Part shown: positions 25,563 through 33,587 of the stretch, in pieces | Layout of the letters: each line of letters opens with the position of its first letter | How positions within the stretch are numbered: position 1 is the stretch's first letter | NCBI GenBank assembly: GCA_045119215.1 | Contig: JBGVDD010000098.1 | Span: forward strand, 96,445-160,444 | Direction: 5' to 3' | From: RUG11237 sp045119215 | Lineage (GTDB): Bacteria; Bacillota; Clostridia; Lachnospirales; Lachnospiraceae | Length of the DNA stretch: 64,000 nt | The notes under the pieces: model-generated | What the model saw: only the letters and a program-made list of their open reading frames with translations | Database searches by the model: none | Told to the model about the DNA's origin: nothing | Position numbers and translations under genes: made by a program

Positions 25563-27149
25563 ATGACAATTAACTCACTATCGTTTTTAGTGTTCTTTTG
25601 TGGGTTAGTGATTGTATACTTCTTACCATTTATGAAGAGATTTCAATGGATGATATTGTTGGCGGCCAGTGTGGCATTTTATGCACTGGCTGGCAGCAAT
25701 AATTTTTTGTATATAATACTTGCCACCATTGCAACATATATAGGTACATTTTTTTTAGATAAGAAAAACAAAGAACAGAAAGAATATATTACAGCCAACA
25801 AAAAGACTCTTTCCAAAGCAGAAATAAAAGCATATAAAGAAACAATGAAGCAGAAGAAGCATACCATACAGGTATGGAGTATTGTGGCGGTTTTAGGAAT
25901 TCTTGTGCTTGTGAAATATGGAAAGTTTCTTGCAGGAAATGTGGATAGATTGTTTCCGGCATTACAGGTAAGTGAATATAGTATATTTCACTTGTTAGTT
26001 CCGTTGGGAATTTCATATTATACTTTAATGGCAATTGGATACATCATAGATGTGTCAAAGGGAAAAGTGGAAAGTGAAAAAAATATACTGAAGGTTTTTC
26101 TTTACTTAATTTATTTTCCACAGATTACCCAGGGACCTATCGGAAGATTTGCTGACATGGCACCGGCACTATTTGGAAATCATGAATTTTCTTATGAAAG
26201 ACTTCGGGATGGGTGTCAGAAATTATTGTGGGGCTTTTTTAAGAAAATGGTGATTGCAGATAATATGAAGCCAATGGTGGATTATATTTTTGAACATGCA
26301 AATAAGGGCAGTGGCTTCACTTTGTTCCTAGGCTGTATGTATTTTGCCATTCAGTTGTATGCAGATTTTTCCGGATATACAGATATTGTAAAAGGATTTT
26401 CCCATATCCTTGGAATTGATTTAATGGAGAACTTTGAACGCCCATTTTTCTCTACTTCTTTAGCGGAATATTGGAGAAGATGGCACATTAGTTTAAGCAG
26501 CTGGTTTCGAGACTATATGTTTTACCCCGTGTCTTTATCACAACCGGCAGTGAAAATCAATCGTTTAGGTAAGAAATTCCTTCCTCAGAGAGTTTCGAAA
26601 CTAGTACCTTCTTTGGTGGCAATGTTTGTGGTATGGTTTGCCACCGGTTTATGGCATGATGCCAGCTGGAGGTATATTCTTTGGGGTGTGGCAAATGGTG
26701 TGATTATGATTTCCTCCATGTTGCTTGAACCACAGTTTAAATGGATGAAAGGAAAGCTTCATATCAAAGATGAAAATAAAATCTTTCGCGCATTTCAGAT
26801 GATTCGTACCTTTTTAATTATCAGTATGTTAAAGGTGTTTCCACAGGCTGGCAGTACGAAACAGTCTTTGATATTCGTGAAAAAAATTATTTGCGATTTC
26901 CATGTGGAGCTTACCAGAAAAGCCTGTGTTCCGGAAATGACAAATTGTAGTCTGATGGTCATTGCAATTTCATTGCTAATGTTTTTTTATGTGAGCTGGC
27001 ATAATGAGCACGGTTCTATGAAAGAAAGGATTGATAAGCGTCCATTCGTGATTCGCTGGTTGATTTATCTGGTGCTGCTATTGATGATTGCAAGTTTTGG
27101 TGTGTTTGGTACAGAGATGACAGGAGGTTTTGAATATGCGCAATATTAA
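25563..27149 (+). CDS. MBOAT-family membrane acyltransferase (DltB/AlgI-like)
   Basis: 528 residues with many hydrophobic segments. The MBOAT core shows SLAEYWRRWHISLSSWFRDY (His308) and VVWFATGLWHDASWRYILWG (His365, the usual catalytic His). The protein is longer than typical DltB (about 400) and near AlgI size, with an extra basic loop at about 66-100. Such enzymes move acyl groups from a cytoplasmic thioester donor to an extracellular polymer. With the carrier protein before it and the SGNH protein after it, it should export the aminoacyl or formyl-aminoacyl group. The 3' end overlaps the next gene by 14 bases. Confidence 0.88.
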   Translation: MTINSLSFLVFFCGLVIVYFLPFMKRFQWMILLAASVAFYALAGSNNFLYIILATIATYIGTFFLDKKNKEQKEYITANKKTLSKAEIKAYKETMKQKKHTIQVWSIVAVLGILVLVKYGKFLAGNVDRLFPALQVSEYSIFHLLVPLGISYYTLMAIGYIIDVSKGKVESEKNILKVFLYLIYFPQITQGPIGRFADMAPALFGNHEFSYERLRDGCQKLLWGFFKKMVIADNMKPMVDYIFEHANKGSGFTLFLGCMYFAIQLYADFSGYTDIVKGFSHILGIDLMENFERPFFSTSLAEYWRRWHISLSSWFRDYMFYPVSLSQPAVKINRLGKKFLPQRVSKLVPSLVAMFVVWFATGLWHDASWRYILWGVANGVIMISSMLLEPQFKWMKGKLHIKDENKIFRAFQMIRTFLIISMLKVFPQAGSTKQSLIFVKKIICDFHVELTRKACVPEMTNCSLMVIAISLLMFFYVSWHNEHGSMKERIDKRPFVIRWLIYLVLLLMIASFGVFGTEMTGGFEYAQY

Positions 27150-28170
27150 AAAAATTGGATTGCGGTTTCTGTTGATAGTGGCGGTAATTGTAATTTTTGA
27201 AATTGGAGTTCGTTACGCATATGAATCGTATTTTGCCAGTGTGATTTATACCAATAGAGAAAAAAGCCAGATGGCGGGAACTATTGATACCTTGTATTGT
27301 GGAACTTCTACCATACAGCGTGGAATCAATATGGATGTATCGGACGAGATTTTATCCACTACAAGCTTCAATATTGCAAGCAGCGATCAGCCGGTAGATG
27401 GAACCTATTTTCTTATGAAAGATATGGTGAAGGACAATCCTGTCAAGACTGTTTTTTTAGGAGTTGCTCCAGAAACCATGAGCCGGGATTGCTTGGCAAC
27501 CAAATGGAAATCCTTAGTATATGACCGACTGGACGGTGGAAACGATAAACTTGCATATCTGCTACATGGAGTTCCCTTAGAGGAATGGCCATATGTTACC
27601 ATGTATTCTGTAAGAGTAGATGATTATTTTGATTTCAAGGCAGTGAAGGCAAATATTACTCAAAAACAGACAGAAGAATTTAGGAAGGGGACTACAGCAG
27701 ATAAGTATTATAGAGGAAGAGGATGTTTTGGAAGAAATAAGGCGTATGAGGGAAGTGGGCGTCTCGTTTTAGAAAAAGGAAATTCAACCTTTAAGCCAGA
27801 AGACATTAATGAGCAATACTTGTCGTATTATCACAAATGTCTGGAGTATTGCAAAGAAAATGATATCAATGTGATTATGTTGTATCCTCCATTGACAGCT
27901 GATAAAATCGATAAGTATCATGACATTACTCCTATTCATGACTATTATGCCCAGATTGCCAAAGAGCATGACGTTCCATTTTGGGATTTTAATTACTATA
28001 AAGAGTTAAAAACAACTTTTCTGGATGAACATTTTGAAGATGATAAACATTTAAACGGAGAAGGAGGCAAGGTTTTTGCAAAAGAACTTGCTAAGATTTA
28101 TCAAAAATATATGAATGGGGAAGATGTATCAAAATATTTCGCAAAAGAATGTCCTTATTATTCAGAATAG
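27136..28170 (+). CDS. Membrane-anchored SGNH-fold protein (DltD/AlgJ-like)
   Basis: 344 residues with one N-terminal transmembrane segment (about 8-27), so the rest is extracellular. The Ser nucleophile block is LYCGTSTIQRG (S58), and a C-terminal DDKHLNGEGG supplies the Asp/His pair, as in SGNH hydrolases and acyltransferases. DltD and AlgJ/AlgX proteins take the acyl group from the MBOAT partner and place it on, or remove it from, the polymer. ATG 27136, with CAGGAGG upstream, is preferred to TTG 27130. It is the last gene of the operon, ending at a palindromic terminator one base later. Confidence 0.82.
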   Translation: MRNIKKIGLRFLLIVAVIVIFEIGVRYAYESYFASVIYTNREKSQMAGTIDTLYCGTSTIQRGINMDVSDEILSTTSFNIASSDQPVDGTYFLMKDMVKDNPVKTVFLGVAPETMSRDCLATKWKSLVYDRLDGGNDKLAYLLHGVPLEEWPYVTMYSVRVDDYFDFKAVKANITQKQTEEFRKGTTADKYYRGRGCFGRNKAYEGSGRLVLEKGNSTFKPEDINEQYLSYYHKCLEYCKENDINVIMLYPPLTADKIDKYHDITPIHDYYAQIAKEHDVPFWDFNYYKELKTTFLDEHFEDDKHLNGEGGKVFAKELAKIYQKYMNGEDVSKYFAKECPYYSE

Positions 28171-28200
28171 AAAAAACGGAAGCATATGCTTCCGTTTTTT
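28171..28200. terminator. Palindromic bidirectional terminator
   Basis: A perfect 30-bp palindrome with A6 on the left, core CGGAAGCATATGCTTCCG and T6 on the right. It ends both the dlt-like operon and the convergent DUF1292 gene. Confidence 0.92.
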
Positions 28201-28228
28201 ATGCTATGTGGTGACTATGTTTTAGCGT

Positions 28229-28543
28229 TTATTCCTCATCATCACTGTAAAATTCTTCGTATTCAGCATCATCCAACCATTCCTCAAAGGCATCCGCAGC
28301 GATTTCGTATTCTTCTTCGGATTCAATATTTTCAATGCGGGGTTCTTCATTTTCTTCGAAAAAGCGGTATATCAAAGCTTCACCCTCTTCAAAGTCATCG
28401 CCGGCTGGTGGCAACAAGGCAATATAGTCTTGCTCATCTACGGTGTAGATGCAGAGAATTTCGCAATCAATTTCTCTTCCGTCATCCAAAGTTAATGTAA
28501 CCTGGATATCTTCTTCTTCGTTTGTCTGATTATTCTTTCCCAT
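28229..28543 (-). CDS. DUF1292 domain protein (YrzB-like)
   Basis: 104 residues and very acidic, especially the last 50. The first part (VTLTLDDGREIDCEILCIYTVDEQDYIALLPP) matches the DUF1292 family of small Firmicutes proteins, whose function is unknown. The C-terminal acidic tail is longer than in the shortest members. AAGGAG lies 7 or 8 bases before the ATG. It is transcribed alone, towards the dlt-like operon terminator. Confidence 0.88.
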   Translation of the reverse strand: MGKNNQTNEEEDIQVTLTLDDGREIDCEILCIYTVDEQDYIALLPPAGDDFEEGEALIYRFFEENEEPRIENIESEEEYEIAADAFEEWLDDAEYEEFYSDDEE

Positions 28544-28730
28544 AAATTTCTCCTTTTCATTATGTTTGTTTAAATCAAAGTGTTTATATGTAATGTAACA
28601 TTATATGAACAAAAAAGCAACTTAAAAAGGGAAAGATTTATATAAAGATTTGTATATATTTTAATCTAAAGATAAGAACCACACAGAAAACTAAAAAATT
28701 AAAAAAATATGAAAAAATATAAAAAATTCA

Positions 28731-28758
28731 TTGACTTTCTTTCATATTATTATAAAAT
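28731..28758 (+). promoter_or_regulatory. Predicted sigma-A promoter of the basic disordered protein gene
   Basis: TTGACT at 28731-28736, a 16-base spacer and TAAAAT at 28753-28758. A short dyad CTTCCCTT (28773-28780) / AAGGGAAG (28790-28797) lies in the leader just before the ribosome binding site. The gap 28544-28829 is otherwise very A/T-rich with no other signal. Confidence 0.5.
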
Positions 28759-28829
28759 AAAAATATCTTTGACTTCCCTTATATTTCCAAAGGGAAGAGA
28801 TATATTGGTAAATTGGAAGGAGAAAAACT

Positions 28830-29375
28830 TTGAACACAGGTAGTACGAAGGCAGAAAAAGGTAGCACCAGGATGGAGAATACAAACGGACGTCCATTTAG
28901 AAAGAAAAATGATTTTAGTAAGGCTGGTGCAAATGGTCAGGAAAGGCGTTATCAGGGCAATACTGACAAAAAAGATGGGGAAAGAGGAGGCTTTCGAAGG
29001 AGCAATGAAGCACGGGGAAGCTTTCAAGGAAAACGAGAAGGCTCTAGACCTTATCGTCCTAGATTTGAACAGAACATGGATGATGACGAGGATGATTACA
29101 GACGTTCAAAGCAAAGTGAAAGAAGAAGCCAGAAGCCTCAGAGTCAGATGGCAAAAGAAAATGCTAAGATAAAAGAACAACAACCGGATAAGATGGATGT
29201 AGTAAAACGTCTGGAAAAAGAAAAGAAGGCAATGCAGAAGAAGAGTCAGAACAGCAATAAGAATAAGGCAAATGCAGGACGTGTGCAACGTCCGGTTAAG
29301 CGTAGCAATAATATTGACTGGACCAGAGAATATGAGAATGACTCTTACGATGATGATGATATGTCTTTTTATTAA
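28830..29375 (+). CDS. Hypothetical highly charged, low-complexity protein
   Basis: 181 residues, rich in Arg, Lys, Asp, Asn and Gln, with no hydrophobic segment and few aromatic residues. The first 90 residues carry RGG-like and FRR/YRP patterns (GERGGFRRSNEARGSFQG), then an acidic patch DDDEDDY, a Lys-rich helical stretch (VVKRLEKEKKAMQKK) and an acidic end DSYDDDDMSFY. This suggests an intrinsically disordered, possibly RNA-binding protein; I do not recognise the family. The start is TTG 28830, with GGAAGGAG 8 bases before; an ATG at 28872 has only a weak site. A terminator follows the stop, so it is a single-gene unit with its own promoter. Confidence 0.7.
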   Translation: MNTGSTKAEKGSTRMENTNGRPFRKKNDFSKAGANGQERRYQGNTDKKDGERGGFRRSNEARGSFQGKREGSRPYRPRFEQNMDDDEDDYRRSKQSERRSQKPQSQMAKENAKIKEQQPDKMDVVKRLEKEKKAMQKKSQNSNKNKANAGRVQRPVKRSNNIDWTREYENDSYDDDDMSFY

Positions 29376-29391
29376 TAATCATTAAAAATAG

Positions 29392-29415
29392 AAAGTACGC
29401 AAAGCGTACTTTTTG
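29392..29415 (+). terminator. Rho-independent terminator
   Basis: The arms AAAGTACGC (29392-29400) and GCGTACTTT (29404-29412) around AAA, followed by more T, directly after the disordered-protein gene. Confidence 0.85.
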
Positions 29416-29442
29416 TTGTCTATAGGTAAAAAAGGAGTATGA

Positions 29443-30516
29443 ATGATGAAAAATCGAAATGGGACCATTGATTTTATGAAGTTTATATGTTCGATAGGAA
29501 TTGTGATATTTCATTCTAGAAATTTTATAAATAGAAGCAATCGTATCTTCATAAATGGTGCAGTTTTAGTGGAATTTTTCTTCCTGGTATCGGGATTTTT
29601 AATGGTAGCTTCATTGGAAAAGTACAAAGAACAGAATGAAATTAATGTGGGAAAAACTACGGCTGGATATATAGGACATAAAATAAAGGGCCTTTGTCCG
29701 GAATATTATGTGGCCATGCTGATAGGATTTGTGGCGTTGCATGTATTTGGCAAAGGTAGACCTGTAGGAGAAGATTTATTATCAAGTGTATGGGAAATAT
29801 CCTTTTTGCAAATCAGTGGTCTTACAGGTTATCATTCCAATGCAGCCACCTGGTATATTTCAGCAATGCTATTATCTATGTTGATACTGGTTCCCTTGTG
29901 TATCAAAAACAGAGATTTTTTCTTGTATGTGCTTGCACCGGCAATAGGTATCTTCGGTCTGGGAATTCTTTATCAAAATTGCGGATTTTTGTCTGGCCCG
30001 GAGAATTGGCAGGGAAATTATATGAAAGGATTTTTAAGAGGTATTAGCGAATTGTCGCTGGGGGCTTTTTCCTTTTTATTGGTGGAGAAGGTAAGGAAAA
30101 GGGAATACACAACCTTTGGGAAAATTCTGTTATCCCTCTTGGAATTCGGATGCTACACTCTGGTATTTATAGGATGTGCAACTTATGCCAGGGGAAAAGT
30201 TGATTTTGTTTTAGTGTTTTTCCTGTTTTTTGGTGTAGTGTTAAGCTTTTCTCATAAAGGCATACTTTCACCAGTATTTGACCATACTTTTGCATATTTT
30301 CTAGGGAAAATAAGCTATCCTATTTTCCTGGGACATATATATTGGAGCCATTGTATTCGGAGTATATGTAAAGGGTGCAGTGATGAAGATAAGTATACGG
30401 TATATTTTTTACTTTCCGCAGCAACTGCGGCCGTGATATACATAGTCTCTCTGGGGCTTCGAAAAATATCGCCAAAAGTGAAAGAAAATTGGAAAAAAAT
30501 ATTTTTTGCCTCATAA
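29443..30516 (+). CDS. Membrane acyltransferase, acyltransferase-3 family
   Basis: 357 residues with about ten hydrophobic segments. The N-terminal pattern RNGTIDFMKFICSIGIVIFHS contains the family His in helix 1, followed by VEFFFLVSGFLMV, both typical of acyltransferase-3 (OafA/NodX/YrhL core) proteins. These enzymes O-acetylate or acylate cell-surface glycans or antibiotics. ATG 29443 and ATG 29446 are adjacent; both follow AAAGGAG. It is a single gene between terminators, next to the fatty acid operon and near the dlt-like operon, but no functional tie is shown. Confidence 0.87.
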   Translation: MMKNRNGTIDFMKFICSIGIVIFHSRNFINRSNRIFINGAVLVEFFFLVSGFLMVASLEKYKEQNEINVGKTTAGYIGHKIKGLCPEYYVAMLIGFVALHVFGKGRPVGEDLLSSVWEISFLQISGLTGYHSNAATWYISAMLLSMLILVPLCIKNRDFFLYVLAPAIGIFGLGILYQNCGFLSGPENWQGNYMKGFLRGISELSLGAFSFLLVEKVRKREYTTFGKILLSLLEFGCYTLVFIGCATYARGKVDFVLVFFLFFGVVLSFSHKGILSPVFDHTFAYFLGKISYPIFLGHIYWSHCIRSICKGCSDEDKYTVYFLLSAATAAVIYIVSLGLRKISPKVKENWKKIFFAS

Positions 30517-30536
30517 TAAATGGGGAGCAGATGTTG

Positions 30537-30576
30537 AAAAAAAGATTTGTCTAAAGGTATTGACAAATCTTTTTTT
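30537..30576 (+). terminator. Rho-independent terminator before the fatty acid operon
   Basis: The arms AAAAAAAGATTTGTC (30537-30551) and GACAAATCTTTTTTT (30562-30576) pair perfectly. It ends the acyltransferase transcript just upstream of the acpP promoter. Confidence 0.88.
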
Positions 30577-30587
30577 CTAGCATATAC

Positions 30588-30617
30588 TTTGACTATCAAA
30601 CTATTTGTAAATAAAAT
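30588..30617 (+). promoter_or_regulatory. Promoter of the fatty acid operon with FabT-like operator
   Basis: TTGACT (30589-30594), a 17-base spacer and TAAAAT (30612-30617) form a good vegetative promoter. The -35 box lies inside the palindrome TTTGACTATCAAA (30588-30600), which resembles the operator of FabT, the MarR-family repressor of fatty acid genes in streptococci and lactobacilli. Binding there would block RNA polymerase. No fabT-like gene is in this window, so the regulator is inferred. Confidence 0.68.
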
Positions 30618-30650
30618 AAAAAAATTGTAAAAAAGGAAGGAATTAAAATT

Positions 30651-30884
30651 ATGTTAGAAAAAATGAGAGAAATGATTGCAGAACAGTTAAGCGTAGAGGC
30701 AGAAACTATTACAGAAGCTTCAAACTTCAAAGATGATTTAGGAGCAGATTCCTTAGATTTATTTGAATTAGTAATGAGCTTAGAAGAAGAGTTTGGTGTA
30801 GAAATCCCATCAGAAGATTTGGAAAAGATTGCAACTGTTGGTGAAATCATTGATTATTTAAAAGATAAAGGTGTGGAAGCGTAA
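30651..30884 (+). CDS. acpP: Acyl carrier protein
   Basis: 77 residues and acidic, with the attachment Ser in GADSLDLFELVMSLEEEFG, the standard ACP signature, ending IIDYLKDKG. It carries growing acyl chains in type II fatty acid synthesis, bound through phosphopantetheine. It is the first gene of the operon, with GGAAGGAA before the ATG, and is followed 2 bases later by fabK. It differs from the carrier at 25330, which has the DltC-type DSF. Confidence 0.97.
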   Translation: MLEKMREMIAEQLSVEAETITEASNFKDDLGADSLDLFELVMSLEEEFGVEIPSEDLEKIATVGEIIDYLKDKGVEA

Positions 30885-30886
30885 TT

Positions 30887-31810
30887 ATGAAAACAAGAAT
30901 TACCGAACTTTTAGGTATAGAGTATCCCATTATTCAGGGGGGTATGGCCTGGGTAGCGGAACACACATTGGCAGCAGCAGTTTCCAATGCCGGTGGTTTT
31001 GGATTAATTGGTGGTGCCAGCGCTTCTGCTGATATTGTTCGTGAGGAAATTCGCAAAGCGAAGGAACTTACGGACAAGCCTTTTGGTGTAAATGTAATGC
31101 TTATGAGCCCACATGCAGATGAAGTTGCCAAGGTGGTAGTGGAAGAAGGCATTAAAGCGGTTACAACCGGTGCCGGAAACCCAGAAAAATACATGGCAAT
31201 GTGGAAGGAAGCAGGAGTAAAAGTAATTCCTGTAGTTGCTTCTGTAGCATTGGCAAAACGTATGGAAAAATACGGCGCAGATGCAGTAGTGGCTGAAGGC
31301 TGTGAATCCGGAGGACACATTGGTTCTCAGACTACCATGACATTAGTTCCACAGGTGGTTGATGCAGTGAGCATTCCAGTCATTGCAGCAGGTGGTGTAG
31401 CAGACGGCAGAGGAATGGCGGCAGCTATGATGCTTGGAGCAGAGGCTGTTCAGGTGGGAACAAGATTTGTTGCTTCCACAGAAGCAGTGGTTCACGAAAA
31501 TTATAAAGAAAAAATTGTGAAGGCAAAAGATATTGATTCCGAAGTTACCGGAATGAGTAATGGACATCCTATTCGAGTACTCCGCAATAAAATGACAAGA
31601 GAGTACTTAAGAATGGAAAAAGAGGGTGCAGCTTTTGAAGAATTGGAATATCTGACTCTGGGGTCTTTAAGAAAGGCTGTAGTTGAAGGGGATGTTATGA
31701 ATGGCTCCCTTATGGCAGGACAGATTGCCGGAATGATTCGAGATATCAAGAGTTGTAAAGAAATCGTAGAAGAAATGAATGCACAGGCAGAAGAACTGAT
31801 GAAATTATAA
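30887..31810 (+). CDS. fabK: Enoyl-ACP reductase II (FMN-dependent FabK)
   Basis: 307 residues of a TIM-barrel flavoprotein. The N-terminus ITELLGIEYPIIQGGMAWV, AEGCESGGHIGSQTTMTLVPQ and IPVIAAGGVADGRG (FMN phosphate site) are characteristic of FabK. It reduces the enoyl-ACP double bond, the last step of each elongation cycle, and replaces FabI in many Firmicutes. It lies between acpP and fabD, the usual order in Clostridia and streptococci. Confidence 0.95.
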   Translation: MKTRITELLGIEYPIIQGGMAWVAEHTLAAAVSNAGGFGLIGGASASADIVREEIRKAKELTDKPFGVNVMLMSPHADEVAKVVVEEGIKAVTTGAGNPEKYMAMWKEAGVKVIPVVASVALAKRMEKYGADAVVAEGCESGGHIGSQTTMTLVPQVVDAVSIPVIAAGGVADGRGMAAAMMLGAEAVQVGTRFVASTEAVVHENYKEKIVKAKDIDSEVTGMSNGHPIRVLRNKMTREYLRMEKEGAAFEELEYLTLGSLRKAVVEGDVMNGSLMAGQIAGMIRDIKSCKEIVEEMNAQAEELMKL

Positions 31811-31836
31811 AATTATAATGATATTGGAGAAAAATT

Positions 31837-32766
31837 ATGAGTAAAATCGCTTTTGTGTTCCCAGGTCAGGGAGCACAGTACGTGGGAATGGGAAAAGATT
31901 TTTATGATACATACCCGGTTTGTAAGGAAGTATTTGAAACAGCGAAAAAAGCAAGTGGTTTAGATTTAGAACATATTTGTTTTGAAGAAAATGAGGAAAT
32001 CAATATTACAGAGTATACTCAGATTGCAATGCTTACCGTAGAGGTTGCATTGATGGAGGTTCTTTTAAAAGAAGGAATTACTCCGGATGTTACGGCTGGA
32101 TTAAGCTTAGGCGAGTATGGTGCTTTGGTGGCAGCAGGTGTTTTAAGTAAGGAAGATGCTTTCAAGGTAGTACGTAATCGTGGTATTTATATGCAGGAGG
32201 CAGTGCCAACAGGTGGTGCCATGACTGCTGTCTTGGGCTTAGATGGAGATACCATTAAAAATATCTGTGACGAGACAGAAGGAATTGTCAGCGTTGCAAA
32301 TTATAACTGCCCAGGGCAGATTGTAATTACGGGAGAGGAGACAGCGGTAGATGCTGCCAGTGAAAAACTAAAGGAAGCTGGTGCTAAGCGTTGTGTTAAA
32401 TTGAACGTAAGCGGTCCATTCCACTCAGATATGTTGCAGGGTGCAGGAGAAAAACTTGCGAAATGTTTAGAAGAGGTTACTGTTTCTGATATCAAGGTGC
32501 CTTATCTTACAAATGTAACTGCTGATTATGTAACAGACAAGAATCAGGTGAAAGAATTGCTTCAAAAACAGGTTTCTTCTTCTGTAAAATGGCAGCAGAG
32601 TGTAGAGAAGATGTTGGCAGACGGCGTAGACACATTTATAGAGATTGGACCAGGTAAGACCTTGTCTGGTTTTATGCGTAAAATAGACAAAGAAAAGAAG
32701 GCAGTGTGTCTGAATGTAGATAAATTAGAAGACCTGGCTAAGGTAAAAGAATCACTAGGTTTATAA
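31837..32766 (+). CDS. fabD: Malonyl-CoA:ACP transacylase
   Basis: 309 residues. The N-terminal FVFPGQGAQYVGMGKDFYD, the active Ser in GLSLGEYGALVAAGVL (near residue 90), the catalytic His in SGPFHSDML and GPGKTLSGFMRK are the FabD motifs. It loads malonyl groups onto ACP. TGGAGAAAA serves as the ribosome binding site, and fabG follows after 26 bases. Confidence 0.96.
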   Translation: MSKIAFVFPGQGAQYVGMGKDFYDTYPVCKEVFETAKKASGLDLEHICFEENEEINITEYTQIAMLTVEVALMEVLLKEGITPDVTAGLSLGEYGALVAAGVLSKEDAFKVVRNRGIYMQEAVPTGGAMTAVLGLDGDTIKNICDETEGIVSVANYNCPGQIVITGEETAVDAASEKLKEAGAKRCVKLNVSGPFHSDMLQGAGEKLAKCLEEVTVSDIKVPYLTNVTADYVTDKNQVKELLQKQVSSSVKWQQSVEKMLADGVDTFIEIGPGKTLSGFMRKIDKEKKAVCLNVDKLEDLAKVKESLGL

Positions 32767-32792
32767 AAGTCAGATAGTATTTGGAGGAAGGT

Positions 32793-33533
32793 ATGTTAGA
32801 AAATAAGGTAGCACTTGTAACTGGAGCATCCAGAGGAATTGGAAGAGCAATTGCTTTAGAACTTGCAGCCCAGGGTGCAAAAGTGGTAGTAAATTACAAT
32901 GGAGCGAAAGAAAAAGCAGAACTTGTGGTAAAAGAAATCGAAGCAGCAGGCGGAGAGGCAGTTAGCTATCAGTGCAATGTGGCGGATTCTGCACAGGTAT
33001 CTGAGATGATTAGTTTCATTATCAAAGAGTACGGTGCTTTGGATATTCTGGTGAATAATGCAGGTATTACAAAGGACAATCTTATTATGAAGATGAAGGA
33101 AGAAGATTTTGATGCTGTCATGGATATTAATCTTAAGGGAACCTTCTTAACCATCAAACATGCCAGCCGTCAAATGCTGAAACAGCGTTCAGGAAAAATT
33201 ATCAATATTTCATCGGTCTCTGGTGTTATGGGTAATGTAGGACAGGCAAATTATGCAGCTTCCAAGGCTGGAGTAATTGGTTTGACTAAGACTATGGCAA
33301 GAGAATTGGCATCTCGTCACATTAATGTGAATGCGGTAGCTCCTGGGTTTATCGCTACGGATATGACTGAGGCAATGACTGACAGCGCAAAGGAAGCTAT
33401 GGAGGGACAGATTCCGTTTGGAAGATGTGGTCAGCCGGAAGAGATTGCCAAAGTGGTTGCCTTCTTGGCTTCAGAGGGCGCTTCTTATATTACAGGTCAG
33501 GTGATTAGTGTAGATGGTGGTTTACATATCTAA
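32793..33533 (+). CDS. fabG: 3-oxoacyl-ACP reductase
   Basis: 246 residues, a short-chain dehydrogenase. The NADP-binding motif TGASRGIGRAIALELA, NNAG, the catalytic Ser in INISSVSGV and YAASKAG (Tyr and Lys) are present, and the ending ITGQVISVDGGLHI is typical of FabG. It reduces 3-oxoacyl-ACP. An in-frame TTG at 32781 precedes the GGAGG at 32783-32787, so ATG 32793 is the start. Confidence 0.96.
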   Translation: MLENKVALVTGASRGIGRAIALELAAQGAKVVVNYNGAKEKAELVVKEIEAAGGEAVSYQCNVADSAQVSEMISFIIKEYGALDILVNNAGITKDNLIMKMKEEDFDAVMDINLKGTFLTIKHASRQMLKQRSGKIINISSVSGVMGNVGQANYAASKAGVIGLTKTMARELASRHINVNAVAPGFIATDMTEAMTDSAKEAMEGQIPFGRCGQPEEIAKVVAFLASEGASYITGQVISVDGGLHI

Positions 33534-33587
33534 GACTGCCTGGATGCCGTTGGAGAAAATAGAAACAATCACAAAAAGGAGATATAG

